Of a stretch of DNA of 64,000 bases, positions 10,877 to 22,039 are shown piece by piece. Origin of the DNA: Rhinopithecus roxellana. Taxonomy: Eukaryota > Chordata > Mammalia > Primates > Cercopithecidae. The position numbers were made by a program, and so were the translations under genes. The stretch lies in NCBI RefSeq assembly GCF_007565055.1, contig NC_044551.1, positions 91,480,089 to 91,544,088 of the forward strand, written 5' to 3'. Below the pieces are notes generated by a model. The model saw nothing but the letters and a program-made list of their open reading frames with translations. It was not told the origin of the DNA and searched no databases. Each line of letters begins with the position of its first letter. Position 1 is the first letter of the stretch.

Positions 10877-11210
10877 TCAGATTTATTTTTAAACCACATC
10901 ACCTTTTAATAAGCATAAAAAATGTTTCTGCCCTCGAAAGATCTTGATGTGGCTGGTTCCAGCTCTACCCCACCTCTAGCCTGAGAGAGTCTTTTTACTG
11001 TACACTCCCAGTAGCCGGCATGTTTCAGAGCTTTATTCCATAGAGGACATGATGGAAACAATGAATCATTTTCCCTGAAATATGAAAATATCATATTAAA
11101 CACGCTTTAAAACTGAACACTTCCCTCTACCACCATCACCACCTATCAAGATTCTGACACAGGCTTCACTAACTTGGTTCGGCCCTCTCATGTTATACAG
11201 AAAGCAGCTG
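10877..11210. other. Unique stretch between Alus
   Basis: No repeat or gene signature is recognised. Confidence 0.45.
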
Positions 11211-11223
11211 AGACCCAAAGATT

Positions 11224-11522
11224 TTTCTTTTTTTTTTTTTTTGAGATGGAGTCTCACTGTGTCGCCCAGGCTGGAGTGCAGTGATGTGATCTTGGCTCAC
11301 TGCAAACTCCGCCTCCCGGGTTCACGCCGTTCTCCTGCCTCAGCCTCCCGAGTAGCTGGGACTACAGGCTCCCACCACCACGCCCGGCTAATTTTTTGTA
11401 TTTTTAGTAGAGATGGGGTTTCACCATGTTAGCCAGGATGGTTTCGATCTCCTCACCTCGTGATCCACTCCCTCAGCCTCCCAAAGTGCTGGGATTCCAG
11501 GCATGAGCCACCACGCCCGGCC
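11224..11522 (-). mobile_element. AluY-like
   Basis: A full-length minus-strand Alu with 'TTAGCCAGGATGG' and 'CACGCCGTTCTCCTGCC', the pattern of AluY. Imperfect target-site duplications flank it: AGACCCAAAGATT at 11211-11223 and AGGCCCAAGGATT at 11523-11535. Confidence 0.9.
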
Positions 11523-11535
11523 AGGCCCAAGGATT

Positions 11536-12297
11536 ATTACTGACCTGAGGCTGCAGACTTGCTTTTCTTCCCAACGCTGGAACCTAACCCCGTGTTCCCT
11601 GACTCACTTTAGATTGCTCTGTCAGTGCTCAGGGCTTTATGCCTCAAACCCAGGGCTTCATACATGAGTGCCCAAGAACAAGAGAAAACTGTGAAAAGTG
11701 TCTTTGAGGATAATCATATAAACAGTAATCTTTTGTATTGGCATCATTTAGATAATGGTGTTGGGACCCAAGGGTGAACACAACCCTTCCCTTCCAAAGT
11801 TCTAGTCAATAAAGAACACGCTCAGAGGACAGTGCTCCTTGGGACAGTTACCCAAGTAAAGTTCAGGTCTGTGCTCAACTAATGGCTAAGCAAGTCTCCA
11901 ATAACCACCAGAGGACAGGACTCTCGGGTGAAAGCTAGATTAGAGAATATGACCTAGAGCTTAGACCAAACATGATTTTTTAAATTCCGAACACTACTCC
12001 TGCTATGCCCATAATTGAATACAAGTAGGCCGATAAAACAAAAGAATGGCGACTTCTTTGGGGAATAGCAAGATGGGGCCCTGTCCTGCTCTGCTTTCCT
12101 CAAGGGAGCAGAAGCATAGGTGCATAGTTGTGCTTGAACACACACCTGAGAACAAGCAGTCAAGAGGCCCTGCTGTGCCTGAGTGTGGTCCGCCTATGCG
12201 TGAGAGGTGGAGGAAAGAGATGGAACATGTTCATGCCAACTTTCCCACCCCATAGGAAGAGGTAACTTTAGCAGAAGTTTCCCATCTCTTCTTAGAG
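11536..12297. other. Unique stretch
   Basis: Two 69-codon frames on opposite strands overlap here, as expected by chance. Nothing else is seen. Confidence 0.45.
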
Positions 12298-12310
12298 GGT
12301 GAAGTAGCCT

Positions 12311-12580
12311 GGTCAGGTGCAGTGGCTCACGCCTGTAATTCCAGCACTTTGGGAGGCTGAGGCAGGCAGATCTCTTGAGGTCAGGAGTTCAAGACCAGCC
12401 TGGCCAACATGGTAAAACCCCATCTCTATTAAAACTACAAAAAAAATTAGCTGGGCAGGGTGGTGCACCCCTGTAGTCCCAGCTACCTAGGAGACTGATG
12501 CAGGAGAATCACTGGAACCCAGGAGGTGGCAGTGAGCCAAGATCACACCACTTCACTCCAGCCTGGGTGACAGAAAAAAA
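12311..12580 (+). mobile_element. AluS-like with perfect target-site duplication
   Basis: A near full-length Alu whose right arm lost a few bases ('GGAGGTGGCAGTGAGCC'). The 13-bp duplication GGTGAAGTAGCCT is exact on both sides (12298-12310 and 12581-12593), so the ends are certain. The tail is only seven A. Confidence 0.92.
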
Positions 12581-12593
12581 GGTGAAGTAGCCT

Positions 12594-13219
12594 GTGTTAG
12601 AGTGCTCTATCCTCATCCAGTTCCCAAACACAAAAAATTAAACCCGTTAACAGAATGGTAAAAAGAACTACATTCTTTATTGAACCAGAAACTGAGGAAT
12701 TCCAGAGATTGAAAGTGACAGGGTACAGCTAGAGAAGTAGACTTCAGCCTGTGGCATGCAGGAAGACCCTCTGCAAAGGGAGAGAGGGGCCACAAACTGC
12801 CCCATAACCAAGCGAGGGCACTAGCTTAGGACTGTGATCACAAGGTCACCAGCAAGCGGTGGTGACTCAGCAAGCTGGATGGCTGACCTCCTCATACCTT
12901 CTTTCTTCCTTGGGTCAGGGAGCATTACAGGAATAAACACATGTGGGTGGATGAAATAAAAGCAGGAGTTGGACCAGAGATAAGTGATTATGGAGCCTGT
13001 CAGAGGATCACGCTGGCTACTGAATGGAGAACAATTTATATGAGATGTGGAGAGGGAGCAAGGAGGCCAGTGAGTGTGGCTGCAGTCTTCCAGGAGACGG
13101 AGCTAATGGTGTCCTGCAAGAGGGTATGAATGAAGGAATGGAGAGAAGGGCACAGATTCTAGTGATATCCAGGTTGTAAAATCAACAAAACAAGGTCATG
13201 GGTCAAATATGATTTTATA
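12594..13219. other. Unique stretch
   Basis: No repeat or gene signature is recognised. Confidence 0.45.
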
Positions 13220-14310
13220 TCCCACTATGCCTATGGATTCACAATACAATGACCTTAGTACACTTCCACTCTATTTACTCATCCCTTATAATTTTTGCTC
13301 TTCTTATGTTTGTAGTGATAATGTATGTTAAACATCTCAATGCATTATTTTTGATGTTTTTATAGTCACTATTCATTTCATTTCCATTTTCTGTTGGTCT
13401 TCCTTTCAGTATTCTGTGTTTTTGCCTGGGATCATTATCCTCTGAAGAACTCCCTTTGCTGTTTTCTTTAGCACAAATGGGCTCCTGAAAAGTTCTCTTA
13501 CTTTTTGCTTTTCTGAAAGTGTTTCTTTTATTGCCACCTTTGTTTTTGAAGAATGTTTTGCTAATTAAAGTAAAATTCTGGGTTCACAGTTATTTTCTTA
13601 TATCACTTTAAGGAGATTATTCAATTGTGTTGTGACTTTCATTGTTTCCCATCAGAAGTCAGTTGTCACTCTTCCTGTTTCCTTTCAAAGTCATCTGCCT
13701 TTTCAACATTTCTGGCTCCTTTCAGGATTTCCTTTTGCGTTTGGTATTCAAAAATGACAGTGATATGTGTAAAGCATGGTTTTCTTTGTATTTATCCTGC
13801 TGAGGCTCATAGCCTTGATTTTAAGTCTTAATGTCTTCCAAAAGTTTTGAAAAATTCTTGTCCATGATTATGTTTCTGTTCATTTTATTTCTCCTCTCTT
13901 TCTGGAACCACAATTATACCTGAAATTCAATCTTTTCATTATGACCCATATGTCTCTTACTTACTCTTCTATATACTGAGACTTTTTATCTCTGTGTGTT
14001 TTTTAATATCTCTCTGGACATATTCTACAGACTTGCTTTCAGTTTACTAATTCTCTCTATAGTACCCTACTATGATGCCCATTGATTGAAATCTCAATTT
14101 TATTTATATTTTTCCATTAGAGGATTTCCACTGGAATTTTTATGGTGTCTGGTTCTCTGCTGAAATCCTTCATCTTGTAATTGTATTTCTTGAACATCTT
14201 AATTGCAACTATTTAATATCCATGTACAATAACTCCACTTTATAATTGTCTATGGGTCTGTTTCTATGACAAACCTTATTTTGTTGTACACCTGTTTGTT
14301 TTATTTTCAA
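13220..14310 (-). mobile_element. Ancient L1 fragment, ORF1 region
   Basis: The plus strand holds the complement of the 3' half of an old L1 ORF1. Blocks such as 'TTTTGAAGAATGTTTTGCTA', 'AAATTCTGGGTTCACAGTT', 'CCATCAGAAGTCAGTTGTC' and 'TTTCTTTGTATTTATCCTGC' appear in the order found in L1M and HAL1 elements. Many stops and indels mean it cannot encode protein. The outer edges are approximate. Confidence 0.55.
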
Positions 14311-15150
14311 ACACAACATTGTCAAATGTTTTATGAAAAACTGTAGAGACAATTTAAGACTTTAAATAAGGTTATCATTCTCGAGAGAGAAACTAATTTT
14401 TCCTCTAGCAAATCACTTTGCTTCTGTCTGGGACTGAGCTGATTAGAAGTTGTTTTTCAGTCTTTCTGAGGAATGATGTGTTTCCAGTTCACTCTTACTC
14501 ACAGGATGTAGGCCGTAAGCATAACAACCAAAAATCTGCAGTAATCACAGGACTTCCTTTTGGAAGGTCATTCACTACAATTTTTGTCCCTCTATCCTTG
14601 TGGGACTACAAAGAACTTTGCTCATAATCTTAACTTCTCAGATGCCATTTTTGTTTTCTGATTTTGCACTTGCCTTGTAGGCAAAAGTAGCTCCAAATGC
14701 CAGATGCCTCTCTTTATTTCCGACTTTTTTCTGTATTTGGCTCCAGAAATGCTCACTGTCTGAGCAGTTCTTTGAAGCCTTCAAAATGTATCTATACATG
14801 TGTGTGTATGTATGGTCTAGATTTTCTCATTATTCTTCCTGAATCCAAAACCACATAGTCAGCCAAAAACAAAAAGGGGCAAAAGATGATGCATGGGTTT
14901 CTGACTTGCTTAATAGATTTTATAATAATGACATTCACCATTACAGGGAATTCCAGAAAAGGACTGACTGCTGACAAGGTTGGTTCTTGGCTGGCATCTG
15001 GGAACTTACATTTCAGGAGGGTTTCTGCTGTTAACTGATAAGCACCATTCACTGAGCCTAAAGTATTTGTGAAAAGAATTGGTTTATGTTGAACTCCTGC
15101 TTTCCTGCTGGGAATCTGAAATTGCATACATGCCAGACAGGGAGGGGATA
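14311..15150. other. Unique stretch left of the THE1 element
   Basis: A 111-codon minus frame (14792-15127) lacks any recognisable domain. Nothing else is seen. Confidence 0.4.
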
Positions 15151-15503
15151 TATATTAGTCCATTCTCATGCTGCTAATAAAGACATACCCCAGACTGGGT
15201 AATTTATAAAGGAAAGAGGTTTAATTGACTCACAGTTCAGCATGGCTGGGGAGGCCTCATAATCATGGTGGAAGGCAAAGAAGAGCAAAGGAATGTCTTA
15301 CATGGTGGCAGGAAAGACAGTGTATGCAAAGGATCCGCTCTTTATAAAACCATCAGATCTCGTGAGACTTATTTACTGTCACAAGAACAGCATGGAAGAA
15401 CCTGCCCCCATGATTCTATTACTTCCCACTAAGTCCCTCCCATGACACATTGGGAATATGGGAGCTAAAATTCAAGATGAGATTTGGGTTGGGACACATA
15501 TGA
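15151..15503 (-). repeat. 3' LTR of the THE1-like element
   Basis: It is the left LTR on plus and so the 3' LTR of the minus-strand element. At its junction with the internal region the sequence reads GGGACACATATGATTC, whereas the other LTR reads GGGACACAGCCAGACTATACCA. About nine bases appear lost at this LTR edge. Confidence 0.85.
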
Positions 15504-17029
15504 TTCTGTCCCTGGCCCCTCCCAAATATTATGCCCTCACATTTCAAAACCAATCATGCCTTCCCAACAGTCCTCCAAAGTCTTAACTCATTTCAACATT
15601 AACACAAAAGTCCATGGCCCAAAGTCTCACCTGAGACAAGTCAAGTCCCTTCCAACTATGAGCCTGTAAAATAAAAAACAAGTTATTTACTTCCTAGATA
15701 CAATGGCGATACAAGCATTGGGTAAATATGCCCATTCTAAATGGGAGAAATTGGCAAAAACAAAGGGGCTACAGGCCCCATGCAAGTCTGAAATCCAGCA
15801 GGGCAGTCAACTCTTAAAGCTCCAAAATGATCTCTTTTGATTCCATGTCTCATATCCAGGTCACGCTGATGCAACAAGTGGGCTCCAAGGCCTTGGGGAG
15901 CTCCACTCCTGTGGCTTAGTAGGGTATAGGCCCCCTATGGGTTGCTTTCACAGGCTAGCATTGAGTGTTTGCAGCTTTTCCAGGTGCATGGTGCAAGCTG
16001 TTGGTGGATCTACCATTCTGGGGTTTGGAAGACGGAGGTCCCTTCTCACAGCTCCACTAGGCAGTTCCCCAGTGGGGATTCTGTGTGGGGGCTCTAACCC
16101 CACATTTCCCTTCCACACTGCTCTAGCAGAGGTTCTCCATGAGGGCCCCACCCCTGAAGCAAGCTTCTGCCTGAACATCCAGGCATTTCTATACACCCTC
16201 TGAAATCTAGGTTCCCAATCCTCAATTCTTGACTTCTGTGCACTCTCAAAGTCAACACCACGTGGAAGCTGTCAAGCCTTGGGTCTTGCACTCTCTGAAG
16301 CCACAGCCCAAGCTGTACATTGGCCCCTTTTAGTCACAGCTGGAGTGGTTAGGATGCAGAGTACCAAGTTCCTAGGCTGCACAGAGCAGAGGAAGGGGCC
16401 CTGGGCCTGGCACAGAAAACTATTTTTCCCTCCTAGGCCTCAGGGCCTGTGATGGGAGGGACTTCCATGAAGGTCTCTGACATGCTATGGAGACATTTTC
16501 CCCATTTTCTTGGTGACTAACATTTGGCTCCTCATTACTTATGCAAATTTTTGCAGCTGGCTTGAATTTGTCCCCAGAAAATGGAGTTTTCTTTTCTATT
16601 GCATCATTAGGCTGCAAAGTTTCCAAAGTTTTATGCTCTGCTTCCTCTTCAACAGTTTGCCACTTAGAATGCTTCTCTGCTACATACCCTAAATTATCTC
16701 TCTCTGGTGCAAAGTTTCACAGATCTCTAGGGCAGGGGCAAAATGCCACCAGTCTCTTTGCCTAGCAAGAGTGACCTTTACTCCAGTTCCCAAGAAGTTC
16801 CTCATCTCCATTTGAGACCACCTCAGCCTGGACTTTACTGCCCATATCACTATCTGCATTTTGGTCAAAGCCATTCACCAAGTCTTTAAGAAGTTCCACA
16901 CATTTTTCTATCTTCTTCTGAGCCCTCCAAACTGTTCCAACCTCCAAGCCTGCTACCCAGTTCCAAAGCCACTTCCATATTTTTTGGTATCTTTACAGCC
17001 GTGCTCAACTCTCTGCAGTATCAATTTAC

Positions 17030-17387
17030 TGTATTAGTCCATTCTTACGCTGCTAATAAAGACATACCCAAGACTGGGTAATTTATAAAGGAAAGAGATT
17101 TAACTGACTCACAGTTTAGCATGGCTGGGGAGGCCTCACAATCATGGCAGAAGGTGAAGGAAGAGCAAAGACATGGTGGCAGGCAAGCGTATGTGTGCAG
17201 GGAACTGCCATTGATAAAGCAAAACCAACAGATTTCATGAGACTTATTCACTATGATAAGAACAGCACAGGAAAACCAGCTCCCATGATTCAATTACCTC
17301 CCACCAGGTCATTCCCACGACATGTGGAGATTACGAGAGCTATAATTCGAGATGAGATTAGGGTGGGGACACAGCCAGACTATACCA
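17030..17387 (-). repeat. 5' LTR of the THE1-like element
   Basis: It begins TGTATTAGTCC and ends CTATACCA on plus, so both terminal dinucleotides are kept. Its differences from the left LTR are scattered, as expected for two copies that were identical at insertion. Confidence 0.87.
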
Positions 17388-17394
17388 GAGTACT

Positions 17395-17745
17395 TATGTG
17401 ATGACCCCCCATAAAAATCCTAAGCAGCAAGGCTCTAATAAGCTTCAATAATTGACAACATTTCACACGTGTTATCATAATTCATTGTTATGAATTAACA
17501 TAATTTATTAAGTGCATCCTGCGTGACTCCACTGGGAGAGGACTGTTGAAAGTCTGCACCTGGTTTCCCCATGACTTTGCCCTATGTGCCTTTTCTCTTT
17601 GCTAATTGTGGTTGGTATCCTTTTTCTGTAATAAATCATATCCACGAGTATGACTATACGCTGAGTCTTGTGAGTTTTTCTAGTGAATCATCAAACCTGA
17701 GCGTGATCTTCGGGATTTCTCAAGATAGAACTGGAGTGGAGAAAA
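17395..17745 (+). mobile_element. Probable ERVL-type LTR fragment
   Basis: 'CCCCCCATAAAAATCCTAAG' near the start, a central 'TTTGCCCTATGTGCCTTTTC', a polyadenylation signal GTAATAAATCATA and a terminal 'CTGAGTCTTGTGAGTTTTTC' with 'AATCATCAAACCTGAG' follow the order of ERVL-related LTRs. I cannot fix the family. The THE1-like provirus abuts it on the left. Confidence 0.4.
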
Positions 17746-18335
17746 TAATAAATTTAGACTTGGACATATTAAGTACTCTTTATCTTACTTGACCTTTTAT
17801 TTATTTATTGTTTTACCATGTACTTCTTTAGTTCTCAATCTTTCAACAGCATTAGCATGGTTGACCATTCATCCTTTTGGAAACATGACTAACTTCGCCT
17901 TTTTATAACACAGCTATCACCTGGTTTACTTCTTACCTCTCTTCCTCTGACTCCCTTGCAAGTGCATGACTTTAGATTCTTGGGCTCTCTTCTATTCTCA
18001 CTCTCTTCTCTCTATATTGGCACTTTCATCCACATTCACAGCTTCAAACACCTCCTACGTACAAAGGATTCACACATTTACAGCTTTGGCCTTGGTCTCC
18101 CTTTAGGCTCTGTAACTGCATCTCAACAGCCTACTTATCTCCCACACAGGCCAGAGTAACCTCAGATTCTTGGTCATGCCAGCATTCTTATAAAATGTCA
18201 AACCGAGTGTTTTGTTTCAGAGCACCTTCTCTTTCCTCACACTTTTCTTCTAGCTTCCTATGAAAAGGTTTGCATCCTTTGTCTCTTTAGTCCTAGCTGT
18301 CACATGGTATGTCTCCTCCCTGTCTGTGTCCTTTG
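17746..18335. other. Unique stretch
   Basis: Pyrimidine-rich and without a coherent reading frame. No repeat is recognised. Confidence 0.45.
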
Positions 18336-18700
18336 ATTTAATGGATTCATCCAATAAAACTTTATTCAGCATCTACTATTTACATTAGGCTAGACACTGG
18401 GGATACAAAGATGGTTAAAACATGGACCCAGTCTTCAAAGACTTACAGGCAAATAAATAATGGCAAACATAGAAAAAAAGCACCATAAAGTATTATAAAT
18501 GGGATTGCAGAGCAGAATCAGGACATAATATGAGATCCCAAAAGGGGAAGTAGTCCAATCCCCCAGAAAATGGAGGAGGAGATGCTGGAACTGCATTCTG
18601 AAAGCCCAGTAGGTGTTCTCCATATGGATAAGATGAATGAGAGGATCAAATGCACACTGCAGGGAAGGACACGTCATAGTCACTATGACGATGGAAATCC
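18336..18700 (-). mobile_element. L2 LINE fragment
   Basis: The plus strand shows the complement of an L2 3' end: 'ACTTTATTCAGCATCTACTA', a 'GACACTGGGGATACAAAGAT' block and 'CAGTCTTCAAAGACTTACAG'. The right half is weaker. An 89-codon minus frame overlaps it but is not of LINE type. Confidence 0.55.
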
Positions 18701-20814
18701 ACAAGAGAAAATGTCACAAGAACAAACTAAACTAACCTAAAATGTAAGGTAGTAATTTTCTCAAAATAGCATTTATTTGAATATGTAAGTACCAGAAGAA
18801 TACAAGAGATTTTTAAAAAGAACAAGCATTTTCTACAGTTTTGTTACATAATGCAGGGTTTGAATCACCTAGGCTCTGGATCAGCCTATCTCCATTAGAT
18901 CTCATGAGACCAGCTAGTGTCGCCCTTCCTGTCAATAAGAGCAAAAGACAAGAACTAAGGTCAGTCTCCAGGGCACAATCAGGAGAATGTAAGCAAAAGG
19001 GATTATCAGAGGAAATCTTAAAAAGGAGATAATTGGATTAAGAAAGCCAATGAAAGATCCAAGTTGAAGGGGCAGGATCACTTCCCCAGACAATTCTAGA
19101 TGATTACAGGTAAGATGGACTATCAGCTTGACTACATCCTTTCCAAGCTTGGCCAGAAAACAGTTGTCATTTCAGAGGCTGGCTGCATTCATATCAGCAT
19201 CATATTTTCCTGTAGCCAATGCCATAATTACCACTCACAGGAAGATTTGGATGATGAATGACTTTCTGGTACCACCCAAATCATGCCACAGTGTCCACTC
19301 TGCCTGATCCAATTGTCATCCCGGGACACAGACATAAAGCCCTCAGCCCTGGCTCGCCAGAGCAACCACCAAGTTTCTCCTTGTCCTCCCCAACTGCTCA
19401 GACTCAGATTGGGGGAGCCTGTTCACCAAGACCAGCAGTATCTACAGGAGGAATTTTACCCCAGGATTTTTCTCCCTTCATGTGTAAAAAGGTACCACCT
19501 GAAATTATCTCATCTGTCAAAAATGGTGCCCAGACAAGGGGAGAACGGTCCATTGATAGCTGTCATTCAGTTCAATAACTGTCAAGCCTTTTTCATGAAT
19601 AAGGGGCTGCACTAGTTGCCATTGAGCATTTTAATATATACAAGAAATGCCCTGTCCAAATCAGAATACACCCTGGGAAACGGACAATTCAACCCAAGGG
19701 TCATAACTTACCTATTGCCAGCAAACACAATAATCAAAGAGTAAATCTCTGATACGGACATACGCCCAGGGCAGAAAATGAAAATCAATAGAAACAAAGT
19801 GATTGTAAATAATCTTAATTCATTGATTTCAAAAGTGTAGATTTTATTACATAAATTATATATGTGCATAAATATTCTATTATACAGTTTTATCTCCAAA
19901 TCAAAAAAGTAACTTTATTTACGTATACATATTTTTGCTCCCAGGCTTATAAACTATTGCTTTTATGGTATGGTGGGCTTAAAAAGTAAAGCAAAATATT
20001 ATCTGCAATGTTTCCCAAAAGGTTCCATGTGATTCAGAGAACTCAACAAGGATGCAACAGCAGGCATATAGACATAGCAATGCAATTCACACCCAGCTAT
20101 CTAATTTTTTATTATCTAGACTGTTATGATTAGCTGGATTGGAGGATGAATTCTCCAGAGCAGTTCACGCCAACAAAGAGAGAATAATACCTGTAGCCAC
20201 AGCTTCTAATTTTTATAATCATTTTTCCCTTTATAAAAAAAAAAAACCTTTGCTTAAGCCAGTGCAAAAAAAACTAATTCAAAAATCAAAATGTTTATTA
20301 TAATCACCATCTACCCATCACTCTGGGTAGCCAGAATCAGTGCACTGGAAACAGATATTTAATCAGATATTTCCAAACCACCCTCATACCTTTTATTTTC
20401 CACTGCCCTTACAATAACTCTGGGTTTTTTAAAATCTAAAATTGTAATACGATACATGAATGCAAGTAAATACAGATATGTGCAGAAATTAAATTTCACC
20501 TGTGAATTTATCCTAGTCTTGGGCTACTAGCCAAAGATTATTTAGGTAGATTAAATAGTTTAATTCTAGCACATGAAGAAATGATATTTTAATTAAATTT
20601 GGGAAAATAATATATGCAGGCAAAAGACGATAACCATACTCTCTGTCGGGTATAACTGTATTGACTTGAAGAAACAGTGCATCTAACCCTAAAATTCACT
20701 AGTGCCCTATGATCATTAATTTTTCCATTAATTACATTAATCATTAATCTGTCAGATATGCTCTGGCCTAATAATAATTGCAAGCTTTTTTTTTGAGGAA
20801 TTGGGGTGCATTAG
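18701..20814. other. Unique DNA, no gene supported
   Basis: Two plus-strand frames of 106 and 110 codons overlap in different frames at 19258-19615. Neither has a recognisable domain, and both keep their length because the stretch is C-rich. The remainder is AT-rich with no repeat I can name. Confidence 0.4.
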
Positions 20815-20985
20815 GAATGGTTCTGAGAACTTCCCAGGCAGACGTTGCTACTCAGGTAATCTTCACAACAACCTGGTGAGGCAGAGCTATTTTGATTTTT
20901 CCTTTTACATATGAGGAAACAAAGAATTAAAGGGGCTAAATAACATGTCCTGAGTTTAAACCTAACCAGTGGAGGTCCTGGTATC
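20815..20985 (-). mobile_element. MIR fragment
   Basis: 'AATCTTCACAACAACCTGGT', 'TTTTACATATGAGGAAACA' and 'GGGGCTAAATAACATGTCC' match the complement of the MIR core in the right order. Confidence 0.7.
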
Positions 20986-21416
20986 TGCGTGGGTGCTTGC
21001 AGCTGAGACCCAGGCCCCCACGTTGCACTAGGCTGGTGCTGTCCACTCACATCCTCCCCTGGCTTCTCTCTGTAGGATATTCTCCCTCTCTACGATGGGC
21101 CCTGGGGACCCCAGACTGACAGTGCTAAAAGGCTCCCTGTGGAGTTCATGCAACCCCAAGCATCTGGTCTGATTTCTCCCGGCCCCACACAGGGGTGCCC
21201 TAAATGAGGAGAGCAGAAGAAACCACTGGAAGACCAGGCCTTTTTTTTTTTCTTTAACCTCTTCTCATATTGCACAGAATATTCCAAATATTTGAAATGT
21301 CACCAAAACTCCCATATCAACCCAATTCACAACAATGACTGTGATAAAACCAAAGTATCTTCCATCCTGAGAGGGAAGTTAGGGATGGAAAGAGGAGAAA
21401 TAAAAAAGGGCGGGGA
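20986..21416. other. Unique stretch before an Alu
   Basis: No gene or named repeat. An 11-base T run lies at 21241. Confidence 0.45.
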
Positions 21417-21713
21417 GGCCAGGCTCGGTGGCTCACACCTGCAATCCTAGCACTTTGGGAGGCCAAGGCAGGTGGACTGTCTGAGCTCAGGAGTTCAAGA
21501 CCAGCCTGGGCAACAGGATGAAACCCCGTGTCTACTAAAATACAAAAGAAATTAGCGGGCATGGTGGCATGTGCTTGTAGTCCCAGCTACTCAGGAAGCT
21601 GAGGCAGGAGAATTGCTTGAACCCTGGAGGCGGAGGTTACAGTGAGCGGAGATTGCACCATTATATTCCAGCCTGGGCAACAGAGTGAGACTCTGTCTCT
21701 GGGGAAAAAAAAA
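21417..21713 (+). mobile_element. AluS-like
   Basis: A full-length dimeric Alu beginning GGCCAGGCTCGGTGGCTCAC and ending CTCTGTCTCTGGGG before an A run. It runs straight into a long polypurine tract, so no right-hand target duplication can be seen. It probably seeded that tract from its tail. Confidence 0.88.
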
Positions 21714-22039
21714 AAAAAGAGAGAGAGAGAGGGAAGAGAAGAGGAGGGGGAAAAAGAGAAGAGAAGAAAAGAGGAGGAGAGGAGGAGAGGAAAGGAGAGG
21801 AGAGCAGAGGAGCGGGGGAAGGAGAGGAGGAGAGGAGAGGAGGAGAGCAGAGGAGAGGAGGAGAGGAGAGGAGGAGAGGGAAGGAGGGGAGGGGAGGAGG
21901 GGAGGAGAGGAGGGGAGGAGAGGAGGGGAGGGGATGGGAGGGGCAGAAAGAAAAGAAAGAGAGAGAGAGAAAGAGAGGAAGAAAAAGAGAGAGAGGAAGG
22001 AAGAAAGGAAGGGAGGAAAGGAGGAAGAGAAAGAAAAAG
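21714..22039. repeat. Polypurine (GGAGA)n-like tract
   Basis: About 325 bases of almost pure A and G on plus, with five pyrimidines (C at 21805, 21813, 21848 and 21944; T at 21935). GGAGA and GGGGA units dominate the middle and GAAA-type units the right end. Long mirror-like purine tracts can form triplex (H-DNA). Apparent proteins of 218 and 128 residues, made of R, E, G and K, are low-complexity by-products. Confidence 0.95.
21925..21943 (+). other. Short-loop G-quadruplex motif
   Basis: Four G runs of 4, 4, 3 and 4 bases are joined by loops A, AT and A. Loops this short are associated with the most stable quadruplexes in vitro. Confidence 0.85.

Larger units (their letters stand above)
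15151..17387 (-). mobile_element. THE1-like MaLR provirus, complete with two LTRs
   Basis: Two LTRs of about 355 bp in the same orientation flank about 1.5 kb of internal sequence, the structure of a full THE1 element. On plus both LTRs begin TATTAGTCCATTCT and carry 'TAATAAAGACATACCC' and 'ACTGGGTAATTTATAAAGG'. MaLR elements are non-autonomous relatives of ERVL; the internal part is degenerate and I see no intact gag- or pol-like frame. Most copies survive as solo LTRs, so a two-LTR copy is less common. The bases next to the ends (GGATA left, GAGTA right) agree at three of five positions and may be a weathered 5-bp target duplication. Confidence 0.88.

Noticed and set aside
19258..19615. Overlapping 106- and 110-codon plus frames as a possible small gene
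   Set aside because: Two different frames are open over the same bases, neither has a motif, and there is no promoter or splice context.
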